This document shows positions 16,779-25,436 of a DNA stretch of 64,000 nt, piece by piece. Source of the DNA: Blastococcus sp. VKM Ac-2987 (GTDB lineage: Bacteria; Actinomycetota; Actinomycetes; Mycobacteriales; Geodermatophilaceae); assembly GCF_026967805.1 (NCBI RefSeq), contig NZ_JAPVBG010000002.1:1004238-1068237 (forward strand). The letters run 5' to 3'. The position numbers and the translations under genes were made by a program. The notes under the pieces were generated by a model. It was not told the origin of the DNA and made no database searches. It worked only from the letters and a program-made list of their open reading frames with translations. Numbering within the stretch: position 1 is the stretch's first letter; every line of letters begins with the position of its first letter.

Positions 16779-16843
16779 ACGGTCCCGCGCGGAGACCGCG
16801 CCCTCCGGGAACGTCCCGGCGGCGTCGCCGCGTTGGACTCCAC

Positions 16844-17809
16844 ATGCCGTTGACCCGACGACAGTTCCTCGCCGCGGCTGCCGGCGTGGGCGGGGCGGCC
16901 CTCACCGGTGGGGTCCTCGCCGACCAGGTCTGGCCGCTGCTCAGCCGGGAGGACCTCGTCCCCGGCCGCACGCCCGAGCTCGTCCTGCCCCGGCAGGCCT
17001 GGACGACGACGCCCGACCGGCTGACCTTCGCCGCCGTCGGCGACACCGGCACCGGCGGCAGGCAGGCGGTCGCCGTGGCCGCACGGATGGCGCAGGGCTA
17101 CGAGGAGAACCCGTACGGGCTGATCACCCACCTCGGTGACATCTGCTACTACGGCAAGATCGAGGACCGGTTCGAGGACGTCTTCCTCCGCCCCTACGGC
17201 CCGCTGATCCAGGCCGGGGTGGACGTCGAGCTGGCCATCGGCAACCACGACGGCGAGGTCTACTTCAGCGACGCCCGGCTGGAGGAGATCGAGACCGAGC
17301 TGCGCCTGCTGGGCACGCCGGCGCGCTACTACCGGTCCACCCACGGTCCGGTGGACTTCTTCTACCTCGACTCCAGCATGCCGGGCCTGTTCGGCGACGA
17401 CGCCTCGGCCCAGCTCGACTGGCTCGACGACGCCCTCACCACCTCGGCGAGTCAGTGGAAGGTCGTCTGCCTGCACCACCCGCCGTACTCCTCGGGCCGC
17501 CACGGGGCGACGCCGGGAGCCGAGGAGGCGCTCGTCCCGGTCCTGGAGCGGCACGCCGTCGACCTGGTGCTGACCGGCCACGACCACAACTACGAACGCA
17601 CCGTGCCGCTGAACGGGATCACCTACGTGGTCAGCGGCGGCGGGGCGAAGCTCACCCCGGTGCGCCCGACCCGGATCACCGCGGCGGCCGCGTCGGTGCT
17701 GCAGTACCTGCACGTCGAGGTCGACGGCGACCGGCTGACCGCCCGGTGCATCCGCCCTGACGGCGGCGTGGTCGACCGGTTCACCCTGCGGGCCCGCGAG
17801 GGCCGGTGA
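16844..17809 (+). CDS. Tat-exported metallophosphoesterase
   Basis: A 321-residue calcineurin-like phosphoesterase. The N-terminus has a twin-arginine signal (TRRQFLAAAAGVGGAAL), so it should be exported folded. Metal-binding motifs in order: GDTG, GDICYYG, GNHDGE, then HHPPYSS and GHDHNYER. This is the acid-phosphatase/purple-phosphatase-like arrangement; the substrate is unknown. Start ATG 16844 gives the Tat motif at residues 5-9. The stop overlaps the next GTG by four bases (GTGA), forming a three-gene chain with the membrane protein and M20 peptidase. Confidence 0.87.
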   Translation: MPLTRRQFLAAAAGVGGAALTGGVLADQVWPLLSREDLVPGRTPELVLPRQAWTTTPDRLTFAAVGDTGTGGRQAVAVAARMAQGYEENPYGLITHLGDICYYGKIEDRFEDVFLRPYGPLIQAGVDVELAIGNHDGEVYFSDARLEEIETELRLLGTPARYYRSTHGPVDFFYLDSSMPGLFGDDASAQLDWLDDALTTSASQWKVVCLHHPPYSSGRHGATPGAEEALVPVLERHAVDLVLTGHDHNYERTVPLNGITYVVSGGGAKLTPVRPTRITAAAASVLQYLHVEVDGDRLTARCIRPDGGVVDRFTLRAREGR

Positions 17810-18333
17810 GCACGCGGGTGCGGGCGGCCCGCGCCGTCCGAGAGGGCGCGGCCGCCGGCTACGGGGCGGCCGCGGTCGGCGTCGTCGTCGCCCCGGCCCT
17901 GATCCTCGACTCGACCGCGACGGGGGGCGGGGTCGCCCCGTCCTGGCAGGCGTGGGACCTGTTCGCGGTGAGCGCGGTCCTCGGGCTCGGCTACGGGATC
18001 GTCTGCTACCGGCGGCTGCGCCGGCAGTCGACGATGACCCGCTCCCGCCCGAACGTCTGGATCGCCGCGATGCACGCCCTCGTGGCGCTGGCCCTGCTCT
18101 CCTCGCTGCTGCTCGCCGTCGTCCTGCACGAGCTGGGGGACATGCAGGCGCCGCTGGCCGGCCAGGAGTGGTCGCTGCTCGCTCTCTGGGGCGGCGTGCA
18201 GCTGCTCGCGGTCGCGGCCGCCGAGGGGGTCGAGCGGGGCGTGTTCCGCTGGCTCACCAGCCCGGAACGCCGCGCGGCGGCCGGACACGGCGAACGACCC
18301 GTCCCGGCCCGGCACTACCGTCGGGGACCGTGA
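17806..18333 (+). CDS. Hypothetical integral membrane protein
   Basis: A 175-residue protein with about four hydrophobic segments: AAAVGVVVAPALILD, LFAVSAVLGLGYGIV, WIAAMHALVALALLSSLLLAVVL and LLALWGGVQLLAVAAAEG. The C-terminal tail is Arg-rich. No family recognised. Start GTG 17806 overlaps the phosphoesterase stop, and its TGA overlaps the GTG of the M20 gene, so co-expression is likely. Confidence 0.7.
   Translation: MSTRVRAARAVREGAAAGYGAAAVGVVVAPALILDSTATGGGVAPSWQAWDLFAVSAVLGLGYGIVCYRRLRRQSTMTRSRPNVWIAAMHALVALALLSSLLLAVVLHELGDMQAPLAGQEWSLLALWGGVQLLAVAAAEGVERGVFRWLTSPERRAAAGHGERPVPARHYRRGP
18316..18321 (+). promoter_or_regulatory. Internal -10 box (TACCGT) before the M20 gene
   Basis: TACCGT ends 8 bases before GTG 18330 and lies inside the end of the preceding gene. 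It would give a leaderless M20 message separate from the operon. Confidence 0.45.
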
Positions 18334-19742
18334 CCAGCGCCGAACGCGACTTCGTCCTCGACCACCTCGACGAGCTGCACGCCGATCTCGACGCCTGGTT
18401 GCGCATCCCGTCGATCTCCGCCGACCCCGCGCACGCCCGCGACGTCGCCGCCAGCGCCACGTGGCTCGCCGACGCACTTCGCCGCGTCGGCTTCCCGACC
18501 GTCGAGATCTGGCCGACCCCCGGCGCGCCCGCGGTCTTCGCCGAGTGGCCGTCGGCCGACGCCGGCGCCCCCGTCGCGCTGGTCTACGGCCACCACGACG
18601 TCCAGCCGGTCGATCCGCTGGAGCTGTGGGAGCACCCGCCGTTCGAGCCGACCCGGGTGGAGGGCCCGGACGGCCCGGAGCTGCACGCCCGCGGCGCGAT
18701 CGACGACAAGGGCAACGTCGCCTTCCACCTGCTCGGCATCCGCGCCCACCTCGCCGCCACCGGCCGGGACACCCCCGCAGTCACCGTCAAGCTGCTGGTC
18801 GAGGGCGAGGAGGAGTCCGGCTCCCCGCACTTCGCCGCCCTGCTGCAGGAGCGGCGCGACCGGCTGGCCTGCGACGTCGTCGTCGTGAGCGACACGGGCA
18901 TGGCCGCGCCCGACGTGCCCAGCGCGGTCACCGCCATGCGTGGCCTGGCCGACGCCGAGATCACCCTGCGCGGGCCGGCGGTCGACCTGCACTCCGGCTC
19001 GTTCGGCGGTGCCGTCCCCAACCCGCTGCACGCCCTCGCCGAGCTGGTGGCGGAGCTGCACGACGACCAGGGGCGGGTCACCCTGCCCGGGTTCTACGAC
19101 AAGGTGCGGCCGCTGACCGACCGCGAGCGGGAGCTGATGAGCCGGGTGCCCTTCGACGAGCATGCCTGGCTCGCCGGCCCGGCCGCCTCCCGGGCGACGT
19201 TCGGCGAGGCCGGCTACAGCACGCTCGAGCGCACCGGCGCCCGGCCCACCGCCGAGGTCAACGGCATGTGGGGCGGCTACACCGGGCCCGGCCACAAGAC
19301 GATCATCCCGGCCGAGGCGCACGCCAAGATCACCTTCCGGCTGGTCTCCGACCAGCGTCCGGAGGACGTCGGGCCGATGCTGCGCGACTGGGTGGCGGCC
19401 CACGTCCCGGCCGGCATCGAGGCCGAGGTGCACACCCCGCCCGGCGGCGTCTCGCCCTGCGCCAGCGACCTGGACTCCCCGGCGATGGGCGCGCTGCTGT
19501 CGGCCATCGGCCAGGCCTTCGACACCGCGCCGGAGGACGTGCTGTTCACCCGGGAGGGCGGCAGCGGCCCGGAGGCCGACCTGGTCGAGGCGCTGGGGGC
19601 CCCGCTGCTGTTCCTCGGCGCAGGCCTGCCCACCGACCGCATCCACTCGCCCAACGAGCGGGTGCTGCTGCCGATGCTCCACCGCGGCGCCGAGGCCGCC
19701 GCACACCTGTGGCGCGAGCTGGCGGCCGCGCGACTGCGCTAG
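18330..19742 (+). CDS. M20-family metallodipeptidase
   Basis: A 470-residue di-zinc peptidase of the carnosinase/CNDP-like M20 group. Metal and catalytic motifs: GHHDVQPV (first His ligand and Asp), ARGAIDDKGN (bridging Asp), EGEEESGS (catalytic Glu and ligand) and VSDTGM. The dimerisation/lid insert includes LHSGSFGGAVPNP, and the C-terminal ligand region is LGAGLPTDRIHSPNER. Full length for the family. Start GTG 18330 overlaps the preceding stop. Probably a cytosolic dipeptidase. Confidence 0.9.
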   Translation: MTSAERDFVLDHLDELHADLDAWLRIPSISADPAHARDVAASATWLADALRRVGFPTVEIWPTPGAPAVFAEWPSADAGAPVALVYGHHDVQPVDPLELWEHPPFEPTRVEGPDGPELHARGAIDDKGNVAFHLLGIRAHLAATGRDTPAVTVKLLVEGEEESGSPHFAALLQERRDRLACDVVVVSDTGMAAPDVPSAVTAMRGLADAEITLRGPAVDLHSGSFGGAVPNPLHALAELVAELHDDQGRVTLPGFYDKVRPLTDRERELMSRVPFDEHAWLAGPAASRATFGEAGYSTLERTGARPTAEVNGMWGGYTGPGHKTIIPAEAHAKITFRLVSDQRPEDVGPMLRDWVAAHVPAGIEAEVHTPPGGVSPCASDLDSPAMGALLSAIGQAFDTAPEDVLFTREGGSGPEADLVEALGAPLLFLGAGLPTDRIHSPNERVLLPMLHRGAEAAAHLWRELAAARLR

Positions 19743-19875
19743 TGGTCGTGGCCGGCCGACGTCCCGCTCGGGCGAGCCGACCGGGCAGTGTGCGGCGACG
19801 GCGCGTTTCCAGCGGGGAACCCGCCCTCGACGCACATCGCCACCGGACCCGCCCGCCGGGGCCCTGGCGCGGCCG

Positions 19876-20655
19876 CTACGGACGGCGGCCGACGACGACG
19901 GTCGCCCCCAGGTCGTCGTCGGTGACCACCCGGACGGCCAGCCCGGCGGTGGTGACGACGTCGACCGCGGTCCCGGTCTGGCCCTCGCCGCACTCGAACA
20001 GCACCGCGCCGCCGCCGGCCAGCCACGCAGGGGCGTCGGCGACCACGCGGCGGACGAGCGCCAGGCCGTCCGCACCGCCGTCGAGGGCGATCCGCGGCTC
20101 GTGGTCGCGCGCCTCCGGCGGCATCAGCGGGATCACGGCGGTGGGCACGTACGGCACGTTCGCGGTGAGGACGGCGACCCGCCCCGCCAGCTCCCCGGGG
20201 AGCGCGGCGAACAGGTCGCCCTCGTGCACCGGCACGCCGGGCAGGTTCCGCCGGGCGCAGCGCACCGCCGCGGGGTCGACGTCGGCGGCGTGCAGGTCGA
20301 TCCCCGGGACGGCGGCGGCCACCGCCGCCCCCACCGCGCCGGTGCCGCAGCACAGGTCGACGACGACGGCGCCGGGGCGGGCGAGCGCGACCGCCTCGCG
20401 GACCACCAGCCCGGTCCGCCGGCGGGGCACGAAGACCCCGGGCGCCACCGCGATCCGCAGGCCGCAGAACTCCGCCCAGCCCACCAGCTGCTCCAGCGGC
20501 GTCCCGGCCACCCGCCGGTCGACCAGCCGGGAGAGCTCCCGGGGGTCGCGGGCCGCGGCCACGAGCAGCACGGCCTCCTCCTCGGCGAACACGCACCCGG
20601 CCCCGCGCAGCCGCTGGACGACCGCGTGGTCCGGCGGCGCTGGTCCCGGGTGCAC
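19876..20655 (-). CDS. PrmC/HemK-related protein N5-glutamine methyltransferase homologue
   Basis: A 259-residue SAM-dependent methyltransferase with the HemK-type N-terminal helical part (GTPLEQLVGWAEFCGL, VPRRRTGLVV) and Rossmann domain. Motif I is VVDLCCGTGAVGAAVA. The NPPY substrate motif reads NVPYVP, a known deviation in the PrmC-related family (TIGR03704). It might methylate a release factor or another protein glutamine. Start GTG 20655 has GAGGAGG 5 bases upstream. It faces the M20 gene with about 130 bases between them in which I see nothing. Confidence 0.8.
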   Translation of the reverse strand: MHPGPAPPDHAVVQRLRGAGCVFAEEEAVLLVAAARDPRELSRLVDRRVAGTPLEQLVGWAEFCGLRIAVAPGVFVPRRRTGLVVREAVALARPGAVVVDLCCGTGAVGAAVAAAVPGIDLHAADVDPAAVRCARRNLPGVPVHEGDLFAALPGELAGRVAVLTANVPYVPTAVIPLMPPEARDHEPRIALDGGADGLALVRRVVADAPAWLAGGGAVLFECGEGQTGTAVDVVTTAGLAVRVVTDDDLGATVVVGRRP

Positions 20656-20707
20656 GGCGACCTCCTCGGGTGGCCACCGGTTCCGGTGACGGGGACGGGG
20701 AACGCCC

Positions 20708-20713
20708 TAGGCT
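20708..20713 (+). promoter_or_regulatory. -10 box (TAGGCT), leaderless start
   Basis: TAGGCT ends 6 bases before GTG 20720; a TTGACG-like GTGACG lies 16 bases upstream of it as a possible -35. Confidence 0.6.
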
Positions 20714-20719
20714 GACCGC

Positions 20720-21598
20720 GTGACCGGAGTGGGGCAGGACGCCGCGCCGGGGTGGTACCCCGACCCGAGCGGTGTCCCGGACACGGTCCGGTGGTGGGAC
20801 GGCACGGGCTGGTCCGACGTCATGATGCCCGCCGGCCCCGGCGTCGCCGTGCACCGCGCTCCCGCCCGCCCGGAGACGCCGCTACCGGCCGCGCCCGCGG
20901 CGCCCGGCGAGGAACGCCCGTGGCTCCGCCCGCTGATGGCGGCCGGTTCGGTGCTGGCGCTCGTCGTGGCCGTCGTCGTCACCGTCCTGGTGGTGCGCCC
21001 GGACGGCGGCCGGGGGACCGGCACCACCACCGCGCAGGACCTGGGCTCCGTGCCGCCGGCCGCCGGGCCGGCGTTCCCGCCGGGCACCGTGCGGATCTTC
21101 GACCAGGCCGCCGGCATCTCCTACCCCTACCTGGGCGAGGGGTGGAGCGAGTGGGCGCTGTGGGACCAGGTCGAGACGACCGAGACGGCGGGTCAGTACT
21201 TCGTCACCCAGGAGCTCACCCCCGACGGCACGACCTTCATCTCGCAGTGCTCGTCAGGACCGCTGTTCGACGCGTTCGGCTACTCCGGGCCGGCGAGCCT
21301 GGCGGCGACGACCGAGGTGGTGGCCGACAGCGTCCGGCGCAACTACTACCCCGGCCCCAACGAGCGGGAGGTGCTGCGGAACGAGCCGCGCACCGTCGAC
21401 GGCCACGCCGCCCACCTCTACGAGTTCGCGCTGACCTGGGACGTCGAGGGGTTCGACGCCTCCGGCGAGCGGGCCGCGCTGCTGCTGATCGACGTCGGAC
21501 GCCCGGCGCCCGCCCTGCTCTACGTCTCCATCCCGAACACCCACGCCGAGCTGTACGGCGTCATCGACCGGGTCGTCGACGCCGTCGACGTGCTGTGA
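20720..21598 (+). CDS. DUF2510 membrane-anchored protein
   Basis: A 292-residue protein. The N-terminus is a DUF2510 module (APGWYPDPSG...RWWDGTGWSD), followed by a Pro-rich linker, one transmembrane helix (about residues 74-95) and an extracytoplasmic domain of about 190 residues. The latter has no recognised family but resembles small secreted actinobacterial domains (ISYPYLGEGWSEW, FVTQELTPDG). Cytosolic DUF2510 with an outside domain suggests envelope sensing or binding; this is inference. GTG 20720 follows a -10 box at leaderless spacing. Confidence 0.78.
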   Translation: MTGVGQDAAPGWYPDPSGVPDTVRWWDGTGWSDVMMPAGPGVAVHRAPARPETPLPAAPAAPGEERPWLRPLMAAGSVLALVVAVVVTVLVVRPDGGRGTGTTTAQDLGSVPPAAGPAFPPGTVRIFDQAAGISYPYLGEGWSEWALWDQVETTETAGQYFVTQELTPDGTTFISQCSSGPLFDAFGYSGPASLAATTEVVADSVRRNYYPGPNEREVLRNEPRTVDGHAAHLYEFALTWDVEGFDASGERAALLLIDVGRPAPALLYVSIPNTHAELYGVIDRVVDAVDVL

Positions 21599-21625
21599 CA
21601 TCGCAGCCTCCGGACTGCACCGCTC

Positions 21626-21702
21626 CCAGGTGCCGTCCCCCAGGCGAGCTGAGCGTGTCCATCACGCCTGCGCGGGACCCTCCGGGCCCCACTCGGCGTG
21701 AT
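21626..21702. repeat. Structured intergenic repeat, copy B
   Basis: CCAGGTGCCGTCCC at 21626-21639, then a hairpin with arms ATCACGCC (21661-21668) and GGCGTGAT (21695-21702). Compared with copy A (1504-1579) three arm positions differ and all three partners change to keep pairing. The 26-base interior is conserved in length. Confidence 0.75.
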
Positions 21703-21739
21703 CCTGCCTGTGCCGTCCCGAGCTGGGACGCCACCGCGG

Positions 21740-21753
21740 CCAGGTGCCGTCCC
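21740..21753. repeat. Partial copy of the intergenic repeat box
   Basis: A third exact CCAGGTGCCGTCCC. Its left flank CCGCGG is shared with copy A rather than copy B. No matching hairpin follows, so it looks like a truncated unit. Confidence 0.6.
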
Positions 21754-21856
21754 CTGGCGCGCTGGGCGAGATCCGCGTCCCTCCTCCGCGCTCCGCCCCT
21801 CACCAGGGGTGGGGACGGCGGTCGGCCGCGGTGTCACCCGGAGGGCGAGGCCGTCG

Positions 21857-21862
21857 TAGGGT
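21857..21862 (+). promoter_or_regulatory. -10 box (TAGGGT), leaderless start
   Basis: TAGGGT ends 6 bases before GTG 21869 of the first M16 protease. Confidence 0.6.
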
Positions 21863-21868
21863 CGGTCC

Positions 21869-23179
21869 GTGACTGCAGCCGGGACCGAACTGACCCTGCG
21901 GCACCCGATCGAACGATTCACGCTGGACAACGGCCTGCGGGTGGTCCTCGCCCCCGACCGCAGCGTGCCCGTGGTGGCGGTGAGCGTCTACTACGACGTC
22001 GGGATGCGCAACGAACCGGAGGGGCGCACCGGCTTCGCCCACCTCTTCGAGCACATGATGTTCCAAGGCTCGGCCAACGTCGCGAAGATGGAGCACGCCC
22101 GGCTGGTGCAGGCCGCGGGTGGCACCTTCAACGGCTCGACCCACCAGGACTACACGAACTACTTCCAGGCGCTCCCCAGCGAGGCCCTGGAGCGCGCGCT
22201 CTTCCTCGAGGCCGACCGGATGGCCGCCCCGGCGATCACCGAGGAGAACCTCCGCAACCAGATCGACGTGGTGAAGGAGGAGATCCGGGTCAACGTGCTG
22301 AACCGGCCCTACGGCGCCTTCCCCTGGCTGCAACTGCCGCAGGTGGCGTTCGAGAGCTTCGCCAACACCCACGACGGCTACGGCTCCTTCGTCGACCTGG
22401 AGTCCTCCACGGTCGACGACGCCACCGACTTCTTCTCCCGGTACTACGCCCCGGGCAACGCCGTGCTGTGCATCGGTGGCGACCTCGACGTCGCCGGGAC
22501 CGAGCGGCTGGTGCGCCGCTGGTTCGGCCCGATCGCCGGCCGCGACGTCCCGCCGCTGCCCTACACCGGGGAGCCCTCGCCCACCGCGGTCCGCTCGGCG
22601 GTCGTCGAGGACCCGCTGGCCACCGCGCCCGCCCTGGCCCTCGGCTGGCGCGTGCCCGACCCGGTCGGCGACTTCGACACCTACCTGGGCAGCGTGCTGC
22701 TCGCCGAGGTGCTCAGCGAGGGCGACGCCTCCCGGCTGGAGCGCCGGCTGATCCACGACGACCGGATCGCCATCGCGCAGAGCAGCTACGTGGGCCTGTT
22801 CGGCGATCCCTTCGACGTGCGCGACGCGACGCTGCTCACCACCCAGGTGCACCACCCGGCCGCGGTCCCGGCCGATCGGGTGATGGCCGCGGTGCACGAG
22901 GAGATCGGCCGCATCGCCGAGGACGGCGTCGACGAGACCGAGCTGCGCCGGGTGCAGGCCCGCATCGAGGCGCAGCTGCTCCAGCAGGCCGACTCGGTCC
23001 TGGGCCGCACGCTGGCGTTCGCCGCGGCCGAGCTGGTCCACGGGCGCGCGGAGCTGGCCGGCGAGCTGGCCGCCCGGCTCGCCGCAGTGACGCCGCAGGC
23101 CGTGCAGGTGGCGGCCCGCGGCCTGGACCCGGGCACCGCCGCGGTGCTCGAGCTGCGACCGGCGGGGGGCGCCCGATGA
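21869..23179 (+). CDS. M16-family zinc protease, catalytic subunit
   Basis: A 436-residue insulinase/processing-peptidase family protein. The inverted zinc motif HLFEH is intact (residues 58-62) with the downstream Glu expected in EENLRNQIDVVKEE. Two M16 half-domains are present. The following gene encodes a second M16 protein lacking this motif, so the pair probably assembles like alpha/beta mitochondrial processing peptidase or the two-gene bacterial M16B enzymes. No signal peptide is seen, so it should act in the cytosol. GTG 21869 lies at leaderless spacing from TAGGGT. Confidence 0.9.
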   Translation: MTAAGTELTLRHPIERFTLDNGLRVVLAPDRSVPVVAVSVYYDVGMRNEPEGRTGFAHLFEHMMFQGSANVAKMEHARLVQAAGGTFNGSTHQDYTNYFQALPSEALERALFLEADRMAAPAITEENLRNQIDVVKEEIRVNVLNRPYGAFPWLQLPQVAFESFANTHDGYGSFVDLESSTVDDATDFFSRYYAPGNAVLCIGGDLDVAGTERLVRRWFGPIAGRDVPPLPYTGEPSPTAVRSAVVEDPLATAPALALGWRVPDPVGDFDTYLGSVLLAEVLSEGDASRLERRLIHDDRIAIAQSSYVGLFGDPFDVRDATLLTTQVHHPAAVPADRVMAAVHEEIGRIAEDGVDETELRRVQARIEAQLLQQADSVLGRTLAFAAAELVHGRAELAGELAARLAAVTPQAVQVAARGLDPGTAAVLELRPAGGAR

Positions 23180-24540
23180 CCACGATCCTGGAACCCTCGC
23201 TGATCCCGCCGCTGGGCGAGCCCCGGCCGCACCCGACGCCGGTCGCGGAGGAGACCATGCTGGCCAACGGGCTGCGCGTGGTCATGGTGCCCCGGCCCGG
23301 TGTCCCGCTGGTCGAGCTGCGGCTGCGGGTGCCCTTCGCCGCGGCCGGTGCCCGCAACGCCGGCGTGCACGCCGCCCGGGGCGCCGTGCTGTCCGGTGCG
23401 GTGCTGCTGGGCACCGCGCAGCACGACCAGACCGACATCGCCCAGCTGCTGCAGACCCACGGCGCCGAGCTCTCGGTGAGCACCGACGCCGACCGGCTGG
23501 TCTTCGGGACGACGCTGCTGCCCGGCGGCCTGGGCCCGGTGCTGGAGCTGCTCGCCGAGCTGCTGACCGGCGCGGCCTACCCGGCCGGCCAGGTCGACGG
23601 CGAGCGCGACCGGCTGGCCGAGCGGATCGCGATCGCCCGCACGCAGCCGGGCACGATCGCGCGCACCGCGCTGGCCGCCCGCCGGTACGGCACGCACCCG
23701 TACGCCATCCAGTTGCCCGACGCCGAGCTGGTCGCCGCGGTGCGCGCCCCGGCGCTGCGCCGGCTGCACCGGGAGCGGGTGCTGCCGGCCGGCAGCATCC
23801 TGGTGCTCGTCGGGGACCTGGACCCGCGTCAGGCGGCCGACACCGTGGCCGCCGCCCTCGAGGGCTGGGGCGGCAGCGGCAAGGCGGTCGAGACGCCGCC
23901 GGTCGCCGAGCAGCGCGTGGACGGCATCCAGCTGGTCGACCGGCCCGGTGCGGTCCAGTCGAACCTCCGCCTCGGCGGACCGGCGCCCAGCCGCACCGAT
24001 CCGGACCTGCCGGCGGCCCGGCTGGCGGCCATGGTGCACGGCGGCTACTTCTCCTCCCGGCTGGTGGAGAACATCCGCGAACGCCGCGGGTACAGCTACA
24101 GCCCGCGCAGCGGCATCGAGCACCAGCGCGCCTCGTCGTCGTTCCTGGTGGAGGCCGACGTCGCCACCGAGGTCACCGGGCCGGCGTTGCTGGAGACCCT
24201 CTACGAGCTCGGCCGGATGGCGCTGACCCCGGTGACCGAGGCGGAGCTCGACGCCGCCCGGCGCTACATCCTGGGGAGCATGGCGTTGTCCACGTCCACC
24301 CACGCCGGCCTGGCCAGCACCCTCTCGGCGCTGCTGGGCGTGGGGCTGCCGGCCGACTGGCTGACCACCCACCAGCGCGATCTCACCGACGTCACGGTGG
24401 ACGAGGTGCAGGCGGCGGCCGCCCGCTACCTGGCGCCCGAGGCGCTGACCGCCGTCGTCGTCGGTGACGCCGGCCGGGTGGCCGCCGAGCTCGGCGCGCT
24501 GGCGCCGGTCACCGTGACGGGGAGCGGCGAGCAGGCATGA
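23176..24540 (+). CDS. M16-family protein, non-catalytic subunit
   Basis: A 454-residue M16 homologue. The position of HxxEH is occupied by GVHAARGAVLSG, which cannot bind zinc, while the substrate-binding RRGYSYSPRSG segment and the overall double-domain fold are kept. Start ATG 23176 overlaps the stop of the catalytic gene (ATGA), and its own stop overlaps nudC. It most likely completes the protease chamber with the upstream product. Confidence 0.87.
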   Translation: MTTILEPSLIPPLGEPRPHPTPVAEETMLANGLRVVMVPRPGVPLVELRLRVPFAAAGARNAGVHAARGAVLSGAVLLGTAQHDQTDIAQLLQTHGAELSVSTDADRLVFGTTLLPGGLGPVLELLAELLTGAAYPAGQVDGERDRLAERIAIARTQPGTIARTALAARRYGTHPYAIQLPDAELVAAVRAPALRRLHRERVLPAGSILVLVGDLDPRQAADTVAAALEGWGGSGKAVETPPVAEQRVDGIQLVDRPGAVQSNLRLGGPAPSRTDPDLPAARLAAMVHGGYFSSRLVENIRERRGYSYSPRSGIEHQRASSSFLVEADVATEVTGPALLETLYELGRMALTPVTEAELDAARRYILGSMALSTSTHAGLASTLSALLGVGLPADWLTTHQRDLTDVTVDEVQAAAARYLAPEALTAVVVGDAGRVAAELGALAPVTVTGSGEQA

Positions 24541-25436
24541 CCGCCGGGTCCCGCGCGAACGACGGCCGGCCGGTGCTGTCCCGCGTCGGTCACGACCGGG
24601 CGCACCTGTCCCGGTTGCTGCCCGACCCGACCGGTGGCCGTCCGGTGCGGGTGCTCACCGTCGACGCCCAGCGCACGGTGCCGGTGCAGGAAGGGCCCAC
24701 CGGCCCGGTCCTGGTGTGGGACGAACGACCGGCGCTGCCCGCCGGCGCGGTCTACCTCGGCGAGGACGGCGGCGTGCCGTACGCCGCCGTCCGCGGGGAG
24801 CGGTCCCTGACCGTGAACGGCCGCCCGGTGGACCTCTGGGCCGGGTTGCGCGACCTCGGCACCGAGCTCGGCGACCTGGAGGCCGGCCTGCTCGTCGAGG
24901 CCATCGGCATCCTGGAGTGGCACGAGCGGCACCGGTTCAGCCCGCTCACCGGCGCGGCGACGACCGTGGAGCGGGCCGGCTGGACGCAGCGCGACCCGAC
25001 GACCGGCGTGGAGTTCTTCCCGCGCGTCGACCCCGCCGTGATCATGCTCGTCCACGACGGGGCCGACCGCGTCGTCCTCGGCCGGCAGGCGGTCTGGCCA
25101 CCCGGGCGGTTCTCCATCCTGGCCGGGTTCGTCGAGCCGGGGGAGTCGGCCGAGGCCGCCGTCGCCCGTGAGGTCGAGGAGGAGGTCGGGCTGCGGATCA
25201 CCGACGTGCGCTACGTCGCCAGCCAGCCGTGGCCGTTCCCGCAGTCGCTGATGCTCGGCTTCGTCGCCCGCGTCGACGGCAGCCAGGAGATCCGCGTCGA
25301 CCCCACCGAGATCGAGGAGGCGCGCTGGTTCACCCGGGAGGAGCTGCGGACGCCCGACGGGCAGCTCGCGGTGCCGCCGTCGATCTCCATCGCCCGGCAC
25401 ATCCTCGACCGGTGGGTCCAGGGCGAGCTCAGCTGA
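24537..25436 (+). CDS. nudC: NAD(H) pyrophosphatase NudC
   Basis: A 299-residue Nudix hydrolase that cleaves NADH, and in characterised relatives decaps NAD-RNA. The Nudix box GFVEPGESAEAAVAREVEEEVGL lies around residues 198-220, followed by the NudC hallmark SQPWPFPQSLMLGF. The zinc ribbon before the catalytic domain has lost its cysteines (EWHERHRFSPLTGAA), so metal binding there is unlikely. ATG 24537 overlaps the M16 stop. The gene end overlaps the convergent kinase-like gene by 8 bases. Mycobacterial nudC is also adjacent to uvrD2. Confidence 0.92.
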   Translation: MTAGSRANDGRPVLSRVGHDRAHLSRLLPDPTGGRPVRVLTVDAQRTVPVQEGPTGPVLVWDERPALPAGAVYLGEDGGVPYAAVRGERSLTVNGRPVDLWAGLRDLGTELGDLEAGLLVEAIGILEWHERHRFSPLTGAATTVERAGWTQRDPTTGVEFFPRVDPAVIMLVHDGADRVVLGRQAVWPPGRFSILAGFVEPGESAEAAVAREVEEEVGLRITDVRYVASQPWPFPQSLMLGFVARVDGSQEIRVDPTEIEEARWFTREELRTPDGQLAVPPSISIARHILDRWVQGELS

